From positions 156,503 to 220,502 of the forward strand of contig CACWLA010000003.1 in assembly GCA_902761665.1 (NCBI GenBank): 64,000 bases of DNA, read 5' to 3'. Positions 1 through 10,208 of the stretch are shown one piece after another. The number at the start of each line of letters is the position of its first letter. Within the stretch, counting starts at the first letter, position 1. This DNA comes from an uncultured Lachnospiraceae bacterium. GTDB lineage: Bacteria; Bacillota; Clostridia; Lachnospirales; Lachnospiraceae. The notes below the pieces were generated by a model, which was given only the letters and a program-made list of their open reading frames with translations, did not search any database and had not been told where the DNA came from. Position numbers and translations under genes: made by a program.

Positions 1-761
1 CGGAAATCGTGGGAAACGTTGGCAATGAACTTCTTCTGAGTCTCGTCGGCGCTCTGGAGCTCGGCCGCCATCGCGTTCAGGGAGGCGGCAAGATAACCGA
101 CCTCGTCACGGCTTTTCACGGGAATGCGGTGCGTCAGATGCCCCTGGGCATACTCCTGCGCGCCGTCCGTGATCCTCCCGAGCGGACGCTGCACGGCAAA
201 GTACATGACGGCAAGCGGCAGGAAGGACATGACGAACACCGCTGCGCAGATGAGGTAGATATTGCCGAGCATGGCGTCTGCCCTGGCGTTCACGGTGCTC
301 ATCCGCTGGAGGACCATCGCATAGCCGTAGGTGGTCGTCCTGGCGGTGATCGGTGAGAAGGCGCCCAGCATGTCTTCACGGAAGGCGCTGCCGAACCGGC
401 CGATCCGGTAGTATTCCGGCGAGTCGGCGGGGTCGAAGGCAAGCGTCTGCCCGGCGAGCGAAGCGTAGCCTGACGCGCCGCTGTCGTAGAGCACGCGGCC
501 GCTGCCGTCCAGGATCAGCACGCGGCAGTCGGAGACCGACTGATAGAAGGACAGATGGGCAGGGTCGAAGCTGCGTCCCGAGGTGTAGGAAGCACTTTGG
601 GCGGAAGCAATCGTACGGACCTCGCGGTACAGCTCTTCGGAGGCCGTTTTCACGGCGCTCTTCCGGCAGAGACGGCTGCCGAAAACAGCCACCGCCAGAA
701 AGGCGAGGACGCCGAAAACGGCATAGGCCGCGATGAATTTTAAGGTCAGACGGTGCTTCAT
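1..761 (-). CDS. Sensor histidine kinase, N-terminal part (runs off left edge)
   Basis: Membrane sensor kinase expected to phosphorylate the OmpR-type regulator encoded 49 nt upstream. The ATG at 761 follows CGGAG at short spacing; 253 codons are visible and the ATPase domain lies outside the window. Seen in order: membrane segment at about residues 7-28, an extracytoplasmic domain of about 135 residues that I do not assign to a family, a second membrane segment at about 168-188, a HAMP linker at about 189-241, and the start of the dimerisation helix with an H-box (FIANVSHDF), H251 being the predicted phospho-acceptor. Gene order regulator-then-kinase is the usual one for this class. The stimulus cannot be told from the sequence. 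Confidence 0.93.
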   Translation of the reverse strand, partial: MKHRLTLKFIAAYAVFGVLAFLAVAVFGSRLCRKSAVKTASEELYREVRTIASAQSASYTSGRSFDPAHLSFYQSVSDCRVLILDGSGRVLYDSGASGYASLAGQTLAFDPADSPEYYRIGRFGSAFREDMLGAFSPITARTTTYGYAMVLQRMSTVNARADAMLGNIYLICAAVFVMSFLPLAVMYFAVQRPLGRITDGAQEYAQGHLTHRIPVKSRDEVGYLAASLNAMAAELQSADETQKKFIANVSHDF

Positions 762-810
762 GGTCTCCGGTCCCTTATCCGGTGTCGGTCGTTGCGGTCC
801 CCTTAGGGGG

Positions 811-1515
811 TCATTTGTTCACTTCAAAACGGTAACCGACGCCCCAGACGGTGGCGAGGCGCCAGTTCGGATGGTCGGGAAGTTTCTTCCTGAGGCGCTT
901 GATGTAGACGTCCACGGTGCGGGAATCGCCCACGTAGTCGTATCCCCAGAGCCGGTCGAGGAGCTGCTCCCGGGTAAAGACCTGGTTCGGGTTGGAGGCG
1001 AGGAGAAAGAGGATCTCGATCTCCCGCGCCGTCATGTAGAGCGGCGTATCCATGTAGGTCACACTGTAATTGGACAGGCTGACAACGAGGTTGGGGAGCG
1101 TCACGACCTGGCTCTGCTCCGCCGTTTCGTCCTCCGGCGCGGCGGCCGCGGCCGTGCGGCGCAGGATGGCCTTCACCCGGGCGACCATTTCCTTGTTGTC
1201 AAAGGGTTTGATCATGTAGTCGTCGGCGCCGAGCTCGAGCCCCAGCACCTTGTCGAAGACCTCGCCCTTGGCGGAGAGCATCATGATGGGCACGCTGCTT
1301 TCCGCGCGGATCTCGCGGCAGAGCTGATAGCCGTCCTTGCCCGGAAGCATCAGGTCCAGCAGGATCAGGTCGGGCTTGAAAGCGTGAAAGGCGTCCATGA
1401 CGGCGGCGCCGTCGTGCACCATCGAAGTTTCGAAGCACTCCTTGGTCAGGTAGAGGGAGATGAGTTCGGCAATGTTTTCGTCATCGTCGACGATCAGGAT
1501 GCGCTGCTTGCTCAT
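811..1515 (-). CDS. OmpR/PhoB-family response regulator
   Basis: Two-component transcription factor of 234 aa. The receiver domain (about residues 4-117) has the acidic pocket D10-D12, the phospho-acceptor D54 in LLDLMLPG, S81 at the switch position and K103 in IKPFD. An alanine-rich linker at about 118-130 leads to a winged-helix DNA-binding domain ending at about residue 232 (motifs TAREIEILFLLA, DSRTVDVYIKRLRKK, GVGYRFEV). It begins 4 nt after the end of mutS2, so it may share the mutS2 transcript, and it is followed by its probable partner kinase. The target genes are not apparent. Confidence 0.96.
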   Translation of the reverse strand: MSKQRILIVDDDENIAELISLYLTKECFETSMVHDGAAVMDAFHAFKPDLILLDLMLPGKDGYQLCREIRAESSVPIMMLSAKGEVFDKVLGLELGADDYMIKPFDNKEMVARVKAILRRTAAAAAPEDETAEQSQVVTLPNLVVSLSNYSVTYMDTPLYMTAREIEILFLLASNPNQVFTREQLLDRLWGYDYVGDSRTVDVYIKRLRKKLPDHPNWRLATVWGVGYRFEVNK

Positions 1516-1519
1516 GGGA

Positions 1520-3901
1520 TCACCCCTTTTTCAGATAGGCAACGGTCGCGCCGTAGCCGCCCTCGTTGAAGGGCGCGGACTCAAAGCTCTTGATGTAGCG
1601 GTTTTTCTGCAGGGCCTTCGTGACGGCGCCCTTGAGCGCGCCGGTGCCGCGGCCGTGGATGATGCGGATCTTTTCCATGTGGGCCAGATACGCGTCGTCA
1701 ATGTATTTTTCGAGGTTCATGACCGCCTCGTCGGTGGTCTGTCCGATCAGATTGATCTCAGGGCGGATGGTCAGCGCCTTCTGGAAGGTGTTTCCGCCGC
1801 CGTTGCCGACGTGGCGTCTTCCTTCCAGCGTGGTGGTTGCTTCGGGGACCAGCTCGACGTCGGAGGCATTCACCTTGGACTTCAGGATGCCCATCTGCAC
1901 GGTCAGGTCGCCCTTCGCATCCGGCAGGGAGAGCACGGTGCCCTTGAGGCCGAGCGAATGCACGTGGACGGTGTCGCCGAGGCGGAGCTTCTTTTCGGTC
2001 ACGGTGACCTGCCGCTGCTTTCTTGCGGCAGCGTCGGCCTCGGCCAGCTTTTCGTCGGTATCCTGCACGGCAAGGCGCAGGGCGGAGCGGATGTCTTCCT
2101 GCTCGCGGCCGACGGACTGGCCGCTCTTTCGGAGGTCCTTGATGGCTTGGTCGGCCTTGTCTTTCGCCTCCTGCAGAATGGCTCTCGCCTCTTCGCGGGC
2201 TTCCCGGAGAAGCTTCTCGCGCTGCGCTTCCATGCTGCCGCGGCGCTGTTCGGCTTCCTTCTGCATCTGCTCGGTATCGCGCTTCAGGCGGCGGATCTCG
2301 GCTTCGGCCTTCTCCATCTCGCGGCGCTGGCGGTCCAGCTCGGCAATGACGTCCTCAAAGGCTTCTTCGTTCGAATTGATATAGGAACCGGCCTCCTCGA
2401 TGATCGTCTCGTCGAGGCCGAGCTTCTTCGCGATCGCGAAGGCATTGCTCTTGCCGGGGATGCCGACGAGCAGGCGGTAGGTCGGGCGGAGCGTCGCCAC
2501 GTCGAATTCGCAGGAGGCATTCTCCACGCCTTCCGTATTCAGGGCGTAGATCTTCAGTTCGCTGTAGTGCGTGGTCGCCATGGTGCGGATGGCGTCGGTG
2601 TGCAGGCGGCTCAGGATGGCCATCGCAAGCGCCGCGCCTTCGGTCGGGTCGGTGCCGGCGCCCAGCTCGTCGAAGAGGCAGAGGGAGTCCGGATCGGCCT
2701 TCGCCATGATCTCCACGATATTCTTCATGTGGGAAGAGAAGGTGGATAGGCTCTGTTCGATGCTCTGTTCGTCGCCGATGTCCGCAAAAACTTCCTTAAA
2801 CACGGGAATGCGCGAGTTCACGGCGGCCGGGATGTGCATGCCGGACTGGCCCATGAGGGCGAGCAGGCCGACCGTTTTCAGGGAGACGGTCTTGCCGCCG
2901 GTGTTCGGGCCGGTGATGATCAGCTGGTCGTAGTCGCCGCCCAGGCGCACGTCGATCGGGACCACGGTCTTCGGATCGAGCAGCGGATGGCGGGCCTTCT
3001 TCAGGTCCAGGAGGCGTCCTTCGGAAAGCTCGGGCGCGACGCCCTTGTCGCTCCGGGAAAGCCTGGCCTTCGCAAAGATGAAATCCAGTTCGGTGAGGAG
3101 GCGGTAATCATCGCAGATCGCCTCGCCCCAGTTCACGGCCTTGCCGGATAGGTCGGCCAGGACGGCTTCGATCTCCTTCTGCTCGCGGATCTCCAGTTCA
3201 CGCCACTCATTGTTCAGGCGGACGACGCTCATCGGTTCGATGAAGAGCGCCTTGCCGCTGCCGGACTGGTCGTGCACGATACCGGAGACCTGGGACTTGT
3301 GCTCCGCCTTGACGGGCAGGCAGTAGCGGCCGTCGCGCATGGTGACCACCGCGTCCTGCAGGTAGTCGCGGTTCTTCAGCAGAAGGGCATTCAGCTCGTT
3401 GTGGATGCGGTCGGAAATGGTGCGGAGTTCGCGCCTTACCTTGGCAAGGCCGGGGCTCGCGCTGTCGGCGATCTCCTCCTCGGAGAGAATGTCGGCTTCC
3501 AGCTCGCGGCGCAGGGGATCGGCAGGCTCCAGGCCTTCAAAACGCTCAGTCAGGGCGTCCGGCGGCGTGTCGCGGTCGGTCTTCCCGTAAACTTTCGCGC
3601 GGTCGGCCATCTGCAGGATCTTCATGACCCGCAGGAGCTCAACGATGCTTAAGGAAGAGCCGGACGCGGCGCGTTTGATGGAGGCGCGGACGTCGGCGAT
3701 CCCGCCGAAGGCGATGGAGCCTTTTGCGGAAAGGCGCGCGGCGGCGTCGGTCGTTTCGGCAAGCGCCTTCGCGATCTCTTCACGCTCCGTCATCGGCCGG
3801 AGCGCGCGGCACATGGCTTTAGCCCCCTCGGAGCCGGCGAGCGCCTCCAGACGGAGCAGGATCTTATCGTATTCCAGGGTATGCAGTGCTTTTTCGTTCA
3901 T
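1520..3901 (-). CDS. mutS2: MutS2 family protein (ribosome rescue / recombination control)
   Basis: A 793 aa ATPase close to the usual family length of about 785. Core and clamp come first, then Walker A GPNTGGKT at 331-338, Walker B with LCLFDELGAGTDP near 410, a long Arg/Glu-rich coiled coil at about 515-640, a KOW-like stretch, and a C-terminal Smr domain at about 715-793 with HGRGTG. MutS2 lacks the mismatch-recognition domain; in Bacillus subtilis it acts on collided ribosomes and limits recombination. The Smr entry motif reads INLIGQ rather than the common LDLRG/LDLHG, so the acidic residue linked to Smr nuclease activity is absent. SD AGGAAG precedes the ATG. Confidence 0.96.
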   Translation of the reverse strand: MNEKALHTLEYDKILLRLEALAGSEGAKAMCRALRPMTEREEIAKALAETTDAAARLSAKGSIAFGGIADVRASIKRAASGSSLSIVELLRVMKILQMADRAKVYGKTDRDTPPDALTERFEGLEPADPLRRELEADILSEEEIADSASPGLAKVRRELRTISDRIHNELNALLLKNRDYLQDAVVTMRDGRYCLPVKAEHKSQVSGIVHDQSGSGKALFIEPMSVVRLNNEWRELEIREQKEIEAVLADLSGKAVNWGEAICDDYRLLTELDFIFAKARLSRSDKGVAPELSEGRLLDLKKARHPLLDPKTVVPIDVRLGGDYDQLIITGPNTGGKTVSLKTVGLLALMGQSGMHIPAAVNSRIPVFKEVFADIGDEQSIEQSLSTFSSHMKNIVEIMAKADPDSLCLFDELGAGTDPTEGAALAMAILSRLHTDAIRTMATTHYSELKIYALNTEGVENASCEFDVATLRPTYRLLVGIPGKSNAFAIAKKLGLDETIIEEAGSYINSNEEAFEDVIAELDRQRREMEKAEAEIRRLKRDTEQMQKEAEQRRGSMEAQREKLLREAREEARAILQEAKDKADQAIKDLRKSGQSVGREQEDIRSALRLAVQDTDEKLAEADAAARKQRQVTVTEKKLRLGDTVHVHSLGLKGTVLSLPDAKGDLTVQMGILKSKVNASDVELVPEATTTLEGRRHVGNGGGNTFQKALTIRPEINLIGQTTDEAVMNLEKYIDDAYLAHMEKIRIIHGRGTGALKGAVTKALQKNRYIKSFESAPFNEGGYGATVAYLKKG

Positions 3902-3957
3902 AACTTCCTAATTATAACAAATATTTCGTCCGCTGAAAAGTCCCCGCGGCCGGAGAG

Positions 3958-3986
3958 GTGACATTTCCCTGCCGCCGTGCTACAAT
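3958..3986 (+). promoter_or_regulatory. Candidate sigma-A promoter for the lipoprotein gene
   Basis: GTGACA, 17 nt, TACAAT, ending about 60 nt before the lipoprotein ATG at 4049. It lies in the gap between divergent mutS2 and the lipoprotein gene. Confidence 0.55.
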
Positions 3987-4048
3987 GAGGGCGTAAATGC
4001 CGCCCGGCCGAAACGTTCCCGGCTGCTGCCGGAGGGAAAGGAGAGCCC

Positions 4049-4525
4049 ATGAGAAAGAAAACACTTTGCCTGCTGACCGGCGCCGTCCTCACGCTTGCCC
4101 TTTCGGGCTGCGCAGGTTTCCCCGGCTTCGGCCCTCAGATCACCGATATCAAAAGTTTCCGCTTTTCCTACCAGGTAGGAAATTACATGAACGGTTCCGT
4201 CGCCTACGAACTGAAACTGGAGGAGGACGGTTCCTATACCGCGCGGATCAAGCCGAACCAGGTCGCCGAGGAGGACGCAGAGCAGTACACGGCCGGAAAG
4301 GACTTTGCCGACGAACTGGCTGCCTTCCTCCGTGAAAAAAAGGTGAACCGCTGGAACGGTTTTCAGAAGAGTGATAAGCGTGTCCTGGACGGCAACGGTT
4401 TTTCCTTCTCGCTGTGGACGACGGAGGACAAAAACATTTCCGCTTCCGGCTACATGCGCTGGCCGAGAGGTTACGACGAGGTGAAGGCAGGCATCGAAGC
4501 CATCTTTGCGGAACTCGGAAAGTAG
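4049..4525 (+). CDS. Putative lipoprotein of unknown function
   Basis: A 158 aa protein starting with a lipoprotein signal: MRKK, a hydrophobic stretch, and lipobox LSGC with Cys at residue 21. The mature part is hydrophilic and mixed in charge, with no domain I recognise; it has the look of a small beta-rich secreted protein (alternating strands around FRFSYQVGNYMNG and GFSFSLWTT). SD AAAGGAGA lies 6 nt before the ATG. It stands alone between divergent mutS2 and the str operon, with a terminator straight after it. No function is claimed. Confidence 0.85.
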   Translation: MRKKTLCLLTGAVLTLALSGCAGFPGFGPQITDIKSFRFSYQVGNYMNGSVAYELKLEEDGSYTARIKPNQVAEEDAEQYTAGKDFADELAAFLREKKVNRWNGFQKSDKRVLDGNGFSFSLWTTEDKNISASGYMRWPRGYDEVKAGIEAIFAELGK

Positions 4526-4556
4526 AGAAAACCCGATAAAAACGGCAAAAACTAAG

Positions 4557-4593
4557 GCACGTGTCAGCAAAAAACGCTTGACACGTGCTTTTT
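4557..4593 (+). terminator. Rho-independent terminator overlapping the str promoter
   Basis: Arms GCACGTGTCA (4557-4566) and TGACACGTGC (4579-4588) pair perfectly and are followed by TTTTT. It ends the lipoprotein transcript. Its 3' arm also contains the -35 box of the next promoter. Confidence 0.85.
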
Positions 4594-4605
4594 CTGTGAT
4601 ACAAT
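4578..4605 (+). promoter_or_regulatory. Sigma-A promoter of the str operon
   Basis: TTGACA (4578-4583), 16 nt, TACAAT (4600-4605). The -35 box lies inside the terminator hairpin. About 120 nt of leader follows before rpsL. Confidence 0.8.
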
Positions 4606-4735
4606 ACTAAAGCACGCTTTTTGCCTGCGGGTCTTTTTGTGTGCAAAGGGAGGCTTTTCCGAACAGGGAAAACAGCCCGGAAACGCAGGAAAATCAAGGC
4701 AAAAGCGGCAAATATTCGAAGAAGGAGGAAAATAT

Positions 4736-5155
4736 ATGCCTACATTTAACCAGTTGGTTAGAAAAGGCAGAGAGACTTCGGAAAAGAAGTCCACGGCCCC
4801 GGCTCTGCAGAAGGGTTACAACTCCCTGCACAAGAAAGCCACCAACCAGTCGTCCCCGCAGAAGCGCGGCGTCTGCACCGCCGTGAAGACCACGACCCCG
4901 AAGAAGCCTAACTCTGCTCTCCGCAAGATCGCCCGTGTGCGTCTGTCCAACGGCATCGAAGTCACCAGCTACATTCCCGGTGAAGGCCACAACCTTCAGG
5001 AACACAGCGTCGTGCTCGTCCGCGGCGGAAGAGTAAAGGATCTGCCCGGCACCCGTTACCACATCATCCGTGGTACGCTGGATACCGCAGGTGTCGCCAA
5101 CCGCAGACAGGCCCGTTCCAAGTACGGTGCCAAGAAGCCGAAAGTCAAGAAGTAA
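4736..5155 (+). CDS. rpsL: 30S ribosomal protein S12
   Basis: A 139 aa decoding-centre protein. I chose the ATG at 4736 ([13 protein letters not shown]) because it follows GAAGGAGGAAA and gives the conserved family N-terminus; an in-frame ATG 99 nt upstream would add an unconserved leader. Conserved motifs are [21 protein letters not shown]-type core and [11 protein letters not shown]. The lysine at the classic streptomycin-resistance site in KPNSA is the wild-type residue. First gene of the str operon. Confidence 0.98.
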   Translation: MPTFNQLVRKGRETSEKKSTAPALQKGYNSLHKKATNQSSPQKRGVCTAVKTTTPKKPNSALRKIARVRLSNGIEVTSYIPGEGHNLQEHSVVLVRGGRVKDLPGTRYHIIRGTLDTAGVANRRQARSKYGAKKPKVKK

Positions 5156-5313
5156 GACATTCGGATAGTCTGCAACCACATGCTGACTGTTAAAGCCGGA
5201 AGGCAATATGTTTTCTTCGGAAAATAGACTGTCCTTTCCGTGCGATGCGAACACATCATCAAGCAAACATGTGAGTACCGATGAATTAAGAAATTTTTAA
5301 GGAGGGAAGTAAC

Positions 5314-5784
5314 GTGCCGCGTAAAGGACATACTCAGAAAAGAGAAGTGCTGGCGGACCCGATCTACGGCAGCAAGGTTGTGACCAAACTGATCAACAAC
5401 ATCATGCTGGACGGTAAGAAGGGTGTTGCCCAGGAGATCGTCTACGGCGCCTTCGAGCAGATCGAACAGAAGACCGGCAAGTCCGCTCTGGAAGTTTTCA
5501 CTCAGGCCATGAACAACATGATGCCTCAGCTCGAAGTCAAGGCAAAACGTGTCGGCGGTGCCACCTATCAGGTGCCCATCGAAGTTAAGCCCGAACGCCG
5601 CCAGGCTCTCGCGCTGCGCTGGCTGACCATGTTCAGCCGCAAGCGTGGCGAGAAGACCATGAGAGACCGCCTCGCAGGCGAGATCATGGACGCCAGCAAC
5701 AATACCGGTTCCGCTGTCAAACGTAAGGAAGACATGCACAAGATGGCCGAAGCCAACAAGGCCTTCGCCCACTACAAGTTTTAA
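5314..5784 (+). CDS. rpsG: 30S ribosomal protein S7
   Basis: A 156 aa protein that nucleates assembly of the 30S head. It starts at a GTG preceded by GGAGGG (5301-5306), giving [12 protein letters not shown], the family N-terminus. Conserved [33 protein letters not shown] and [18 protein letters not shown] are all present. A 158 nt gap separates it from rpsL, longer than the other gaps in the operon. In some bacteria S7 represses its own operon; no such site could be proven here. Confidence 0.98.
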   Translation: MPRKGHTQKREVLADPIYGSKVVTKLINNIMLDGKKGVAQEIVYGAFEQIEQKTGKSALEVFTQAMNNMMPQLEVKAKRVGGATYQVPIEVKPERRQALALRWLTMFSRKRGEKTMRDRLAGEIMDASNNTGSAVKRKEDMHKMAEANKAFAHYKF

Positions 5785-5810
5785 TCAGAACATCATTGGA
5801 GGACAGATTC

Positions 5811-7922
5811 ATGGCGGCGAGAGATTATCCGCTTGAGCGAACGAGAAACATCGGCATCATGGCGCACATCGATGCCGGCAAGACCACGCTCACCGAACGG
5901 ATCCTGTACTACACCGGTGTGAATTATAAGATCGGCGATACCCATGACGGGACAGCCACCATGGACTGGATGGAACAGGAGCAGGAGAGAGGCATTACGA
6001 TCACTTCGGCTGCCACGACCTGCCACTGGACCAAGGAACTGGAGCACAAGCCCGCTCCCGGAGCGCTGGAGCACCGCATCAACATCATCGACACCCCCGG
6101 CCACGTGGATTTCACCGTGGAAGTGGAGCGGTCACTGCGCGTGCTGGACGGCGCCGTCGGCGTCTTCTGCGCCAAGGGCGGTGTGGAGCCTCAGTCCGAA
6201 ACGGTGTGGCGCCAGGCGGACAAGTACCGCGTGCCCCGCATCGCGTTCATCAACAAGATGGACATCATGGGTGCCAACTTCTTCAATGCTGTATCTATGA
6301 TCCACACCAGACTGGGCCACAACCCGATCATCACCGAACTGCCCATCGGCAAGGAGGATTCGTACATCGGGCTGATCGACCTGTTTGAAATGAAGGCCTA
6401 TTACTACCGTGACGACAAGGGCACCGTGATCGAGATCACGGACATCCCTGCCGACATGAAGGATGAGGCCGAAGAATACCGGGCCAAGCTCGTGGAAGAC
6501 ATCTGCGCGCTGGACGACGACCTGATGGAAATGTACATGATGGATGAGGAACCCTCGGAAGAGCAGCTGAAAGCCGCCCTCCGCCGCGCCTGCATCAACA
6601 TGGAAGCCATCCCCGTCCTCTGCGGAAGCGCCTACAAGAACAAGGGTGTTCAGAAACTTCTGGACGCCGTCATCGAGTATCTGCCGAGCCCCATCGACAT
6701 CCCCCCGACAAAGGGAGAAACGATGGAAGGCGAACCGCTCGAGATCCCGTCCACGGACGACGCGCCGTTCTGTGCACTTGCCTTCAAGATCATGACCGAC
6801 CCCTTCGTCGGCAAGCTGGCCTACTTCCGGGTCTACTCCGGAACGCTGGAAGCGGGATCCTACATCTACAATTCCAGCAAGGGCAAAAAGGAACGTATCG
6901 GCCGCATCCTGCAGATGCACGCGAACAAGCGGATGGAGATCGACAAGGTCTACGCCGGCGAGATCGCGGCGGCCGTGGGACTGAAGTTCACCACGACGGG
7001 CGACACGATCTGCGACGAAGCACATCCGGCCATGCTGGAACGCATGGAGTTCCCGGAACCGGTCATCGACGTGGCCATTGAGCCGAAGACGAAAGCCGGC
7101 CAGGACAAGATGGGCGAAGCGCTTGCCAAACTTGCCGAAGAGGATCCGACCTTCCGTGTCTCCACCAACAAGGAGACCGGGCAGACCGTCATCGCCGGCA
7201 TGGGCGAGCTCCATCTGGAGATCATCGTCGACCGCCTGCTGCGCGAGTTCAAGGTCGAAGCCAACGTGGGTGCCCCTCAGGTCGCCTACAAGGAAGGCTT
7301 CACGAAGACCGTCGAAGTCGAGAGCAAGTACGTCAAGCAGTCCGGCGGCAAGGGCCAGTACGGCCACTGCAAGGTCCGCTTCGAACCCATGGACGCCAAC
7401 GCCGAGCACAACTTCGAATTCAATTCCGAAGTCGTCGGCGGTGTCATCCCGAAGGAGTACATTCCTGCGATCGGCGCCGGCATCGAGGAGGCCTCCAAGG
7501 CCGGTATCCTCGGCGGCTACCCGGTGCTGGGCGTGAAGGCGACCGTATTCGACGGTTCCTACCACGAAGTCGACTCCAGTGAGATGGCGTTCAAGATCGC
7601 CGGATCCATGGCCTTCAAGGATGCCATGGCGAAGGCGGGCTGCGTGCTGCTGGAACCCATCATGCGCGTGGAAGTCACGACGCCTGAGGAGTACCTCGGC
7701 GACGTCATCGGCGACATCAACGGCCGCCGCGGACGCATCGAGGGCATGGAGACCGTCAACGGCTCCCAGATGGTGCGCTGTTTCGTGCCGTTAGCCGAGA
7801 TGTTCGGCTATGCGACGGACCTCAGGTCCAAGACCCAGGGACGCGGTGCCTACTCGATGTTCTTCGACAAATACGAGCCGGCTCCGAAGTCCGTACAGGA
7901 AAAAGTTCTTCTGAAAAAATAA
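5811..7922 (+). CDS. fusA: Elongation factor G
   Basis: A 703 aa translocase GTPase. The ATG at 5811 ([26 protein letters not shown]) follows TTGGAGGACAG and is preferred over a TTG five codons upstream. G1 is at about residues 18-26, the switch region includes [12 protein letters not shown]3 is DTPGHVDF, and G4 is NKMD. Domains II-V follow, with the characteristic [11 protein letters not shown] and a C-terminal [19 protein letters not shown]. Full length for the family. It lies between rpsG and tuf as in the canonical str operon. Confidence 0.98.
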   Translation: MAARDYPLERTRNIGIMAHIDAGKTTLTERILYYTGVNYKIGDTHDGTATMDWMEQEQERGITITSAATTCHWTKELEHKPAPGALEHRINIIDTPGHVDFTVEVERSLRVLDGAVGVFCAKGGVEPQSETVWRQADKYRVPRIAFINKMDIMGANFFNAVSMIHTRLGHNPIITELPIGKEDSYIGLIDLFEMKAYYYRDDKGTVIEITDIPADMKDEAEEYRAKLVEDICALDDDLMEMYMMDEEPSEEQLKAALRRACINMEAIPVLCGSAYKNKGVQKLLDAVIEYLPSPIDIPPTKGETMEGEPLEIPSTDDAPFCALAFKIMTDPFVGKLAYFRVYSGTLEAGSYIYNSSKGKKERIGRILQMHANKRMEIDKVYAGEIAAAVGLKFTTTGDTICDEAHPAMLERMEFPEPVIDVAIEPKTKAGQDKMGEALAKLAEEDPTFRVSTNKETGQTVIAGMGELHLEIIVDRLLREFKVEANVGAPQVAYKEGFTKTVEVESKYVKQSGGKGQYGHCKVRFEPMDANAEHNFEFNSEVVGGVIPKEYIPAIGAGIEEASKAGILGGYPVLGVKATVFDGSYHEVDSSEMAFKIAGSMAFKDAMAKAGCVLLEPIMRVEVTTPEEYLGDVIGDINGRRGRIEGMETVNGSQMVRCFVPLAEMFGYATDLRSKTQGRGAYSMFFDKYEPAPKSVQEKVLLKK

Positions 7923-7923
7923 C

Positions 7924-7952
7924 TTGAATAAAATGACAGAACCTTATATAAT
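7924..7952 (+). promoter_or_regulatory. Internal sigma-A promoter driving tuf
   Basis: TTGAAT (7924-7929), 17 nt, TATAAT (7947-7952), beginning two bases after the fusA stop. It would let EF-Tu be made in excess of EF-G. Confidence 0.82.
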
Positions 7953-8025
7953 TATAGGGATGTCACCTAACTCAAAACCATGCCCTTACAAATGGGGCAG
8001 AAAATAACCAAAAGGAGTAACCAAG

Positions 8026-9216
<1,191 letters not shown>

Positions 9217-9248
9217 TCAATCGTTTTTAGGAAACTTAAAGCAAAAAA

Positions 9249-9279
9249 CGGGGCTGCCGAAAGGCAGCTCCGTTTTTTT
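9249..9279 (+). terminator. Rho-independent terminator after tuf
   Basis: CGGGGCTGCC, GAAA loop, GGCAGCTCCG, then TTTTTTT. One G-U pair in a 10 bp stem. Confidence 0.92.
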
Positions 9280-9363
9280 GGCGTGCGCGGGAAAGCGGCG
9301 GGATCCGTCCGCCGGTGCGGTTTGTCCTGTCAGGCCGCACAGGGTTTTGCCCCTGAATGAAAA

Positions 9364-9406
9364 TATCCCTGCCGGGAGAGTTCTCCGCGGCAGGGATACT
9401 TTTTTT
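9364..9406. terminator. Bidirectional terminator between convergent operons
   Basis: TATCCCTGCCG and CGGCAGGGATA arms around a GGAGAGTTCTCC-like inner stem, with a T run on the plus side (9400-9406) and TTTTC on the minus side. It separates tuf from the RraA-like gene. Confidence 0.75.
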
Positions 9407-9462
9407 GAGATCTCAGCGGACCGGTTCGCTCCCGGATTCCGCCGGCCGTTTGGCAGGAAGGC

Positions 9463-10176
9463 TTATTTCCACACTTCGTTGAAGAAGGTGCAGCCGCTGT
9501 CGGCTGCGGTCTTCCTGTAGTTGGCTTCGTGTTTCGCGCGGTCGGGCATGATGCCGTTGGCATAATTGTTCAGGGTCTTCAGTTCACCGGCGAACTTTCC
9601 GGCGACAGACTCCAGAACTTCTTCAGCCATCTCGGGACGGATGACGACGATGCCGTCCGGGTCGCCGACGATGATGTCGCCGGGGAAGACGACCTGGCCG
9701 CAGCAGGCGATGGGGACGTTGATCTCGCCGTAGCCAATCTTCCAGGGACCCTGCGGAGTAATGCCTTTGGCATAGACCGGGAAGCCGAGGTCGTCGAGAG
9801 CGTCTGCGTCACGGATGCAGCCGTCCAGCACGAAGCCGGCGATGCCTTTGGACTTCGCATAGTTGAACATGATCTCACCGCAGAGCGCGCGGCTCATGCA
9901 GCCGCTGCCGTCCAGAACGATGACGTCGCCCGGCTGGGCAAGGTCCATGGCCAGGTGCAGGAGCGCGTTGTCGCCTTCTGCAGCGTGGACCGTCAGAGCG
10001 GTACCGACCATGTTGGCACCCTTGGTATAGCAGCGCAGATCGCCGTACATGTTGAACATGCGGTTCATCATGTCGCTGATGTTGCTGCTGGGGATGCCGC
10101 GGAACTTTTCGACGAGTTCGCGGTCGGGACGGTTGATCTCAGTAAAGATTCTTTTTCCGTATTTGGTTTCAGCCAT
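9463..10176 (-). CDS. RraA / HMG-CHA aldolase family protein
   Basis: A 237 aa member of the RraA-like fold. The family includes class II 4-hydroxy-4-methyl-2-oxoglutarate/4-carboxy-4-hydroxy-2-oxoadipate aldolases, which also decarboxylate oxaloacetate, and the RNase E regulator RraA. Here G100 and the R122-D123 pair of the aldolase-type motif (GE...DGCIRDAD) are kept, which fits an enzyme rather than a pure RNase regulator. It is the last gene after tctC-tctB-tctA, 32 nt behind tctA, so it probably acts on the imported organic acid. The exact substrate cannot be read from the sequence. SD GGAGGAAAAAC-type spacing precedes the ATG. Confidence 0.88.
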   Translation of the reverse strand: MAETKYGKRIFTEINRPDRELVEKFRGIPSSNISDMMNRMFNMYGDLRCYTKGANMVGTALTVHAAEGDNALLHLAMDLAQPGDVIVLDGSGCMSRALCGEIMFNYAKSKGIAGFVLDGCIRDADALDDLGFPVYAKGITPQGPWKIGYGEINVPIACCGQVVFPGDIIVGDPDGIVVIRPEMAEEVLESVAGKFAGELKTLNNYANGIMPDRAKHEANYRKTAADSGCTFFNEVWK

Positions 10177-10208
10177 TGTGTTTTTCCTCCGGATTAATCA
10201 GCTTTCTG

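Noticed and set aside
733-2749. Plus-strand frames over the response regulator and mutS2
   Set aside because: Both minus-strand genes are complete and recognisable, so these are shadows.
4637-4735. N-terminal extension of rpsL
   Set aside because: The added 33 residues are not part of S12 and the ATG at 4736 has a strong SD.
6132-7565. A 477-codon minus-strand frame
   Set aside because: Antisense to fusA with no coding motifs.
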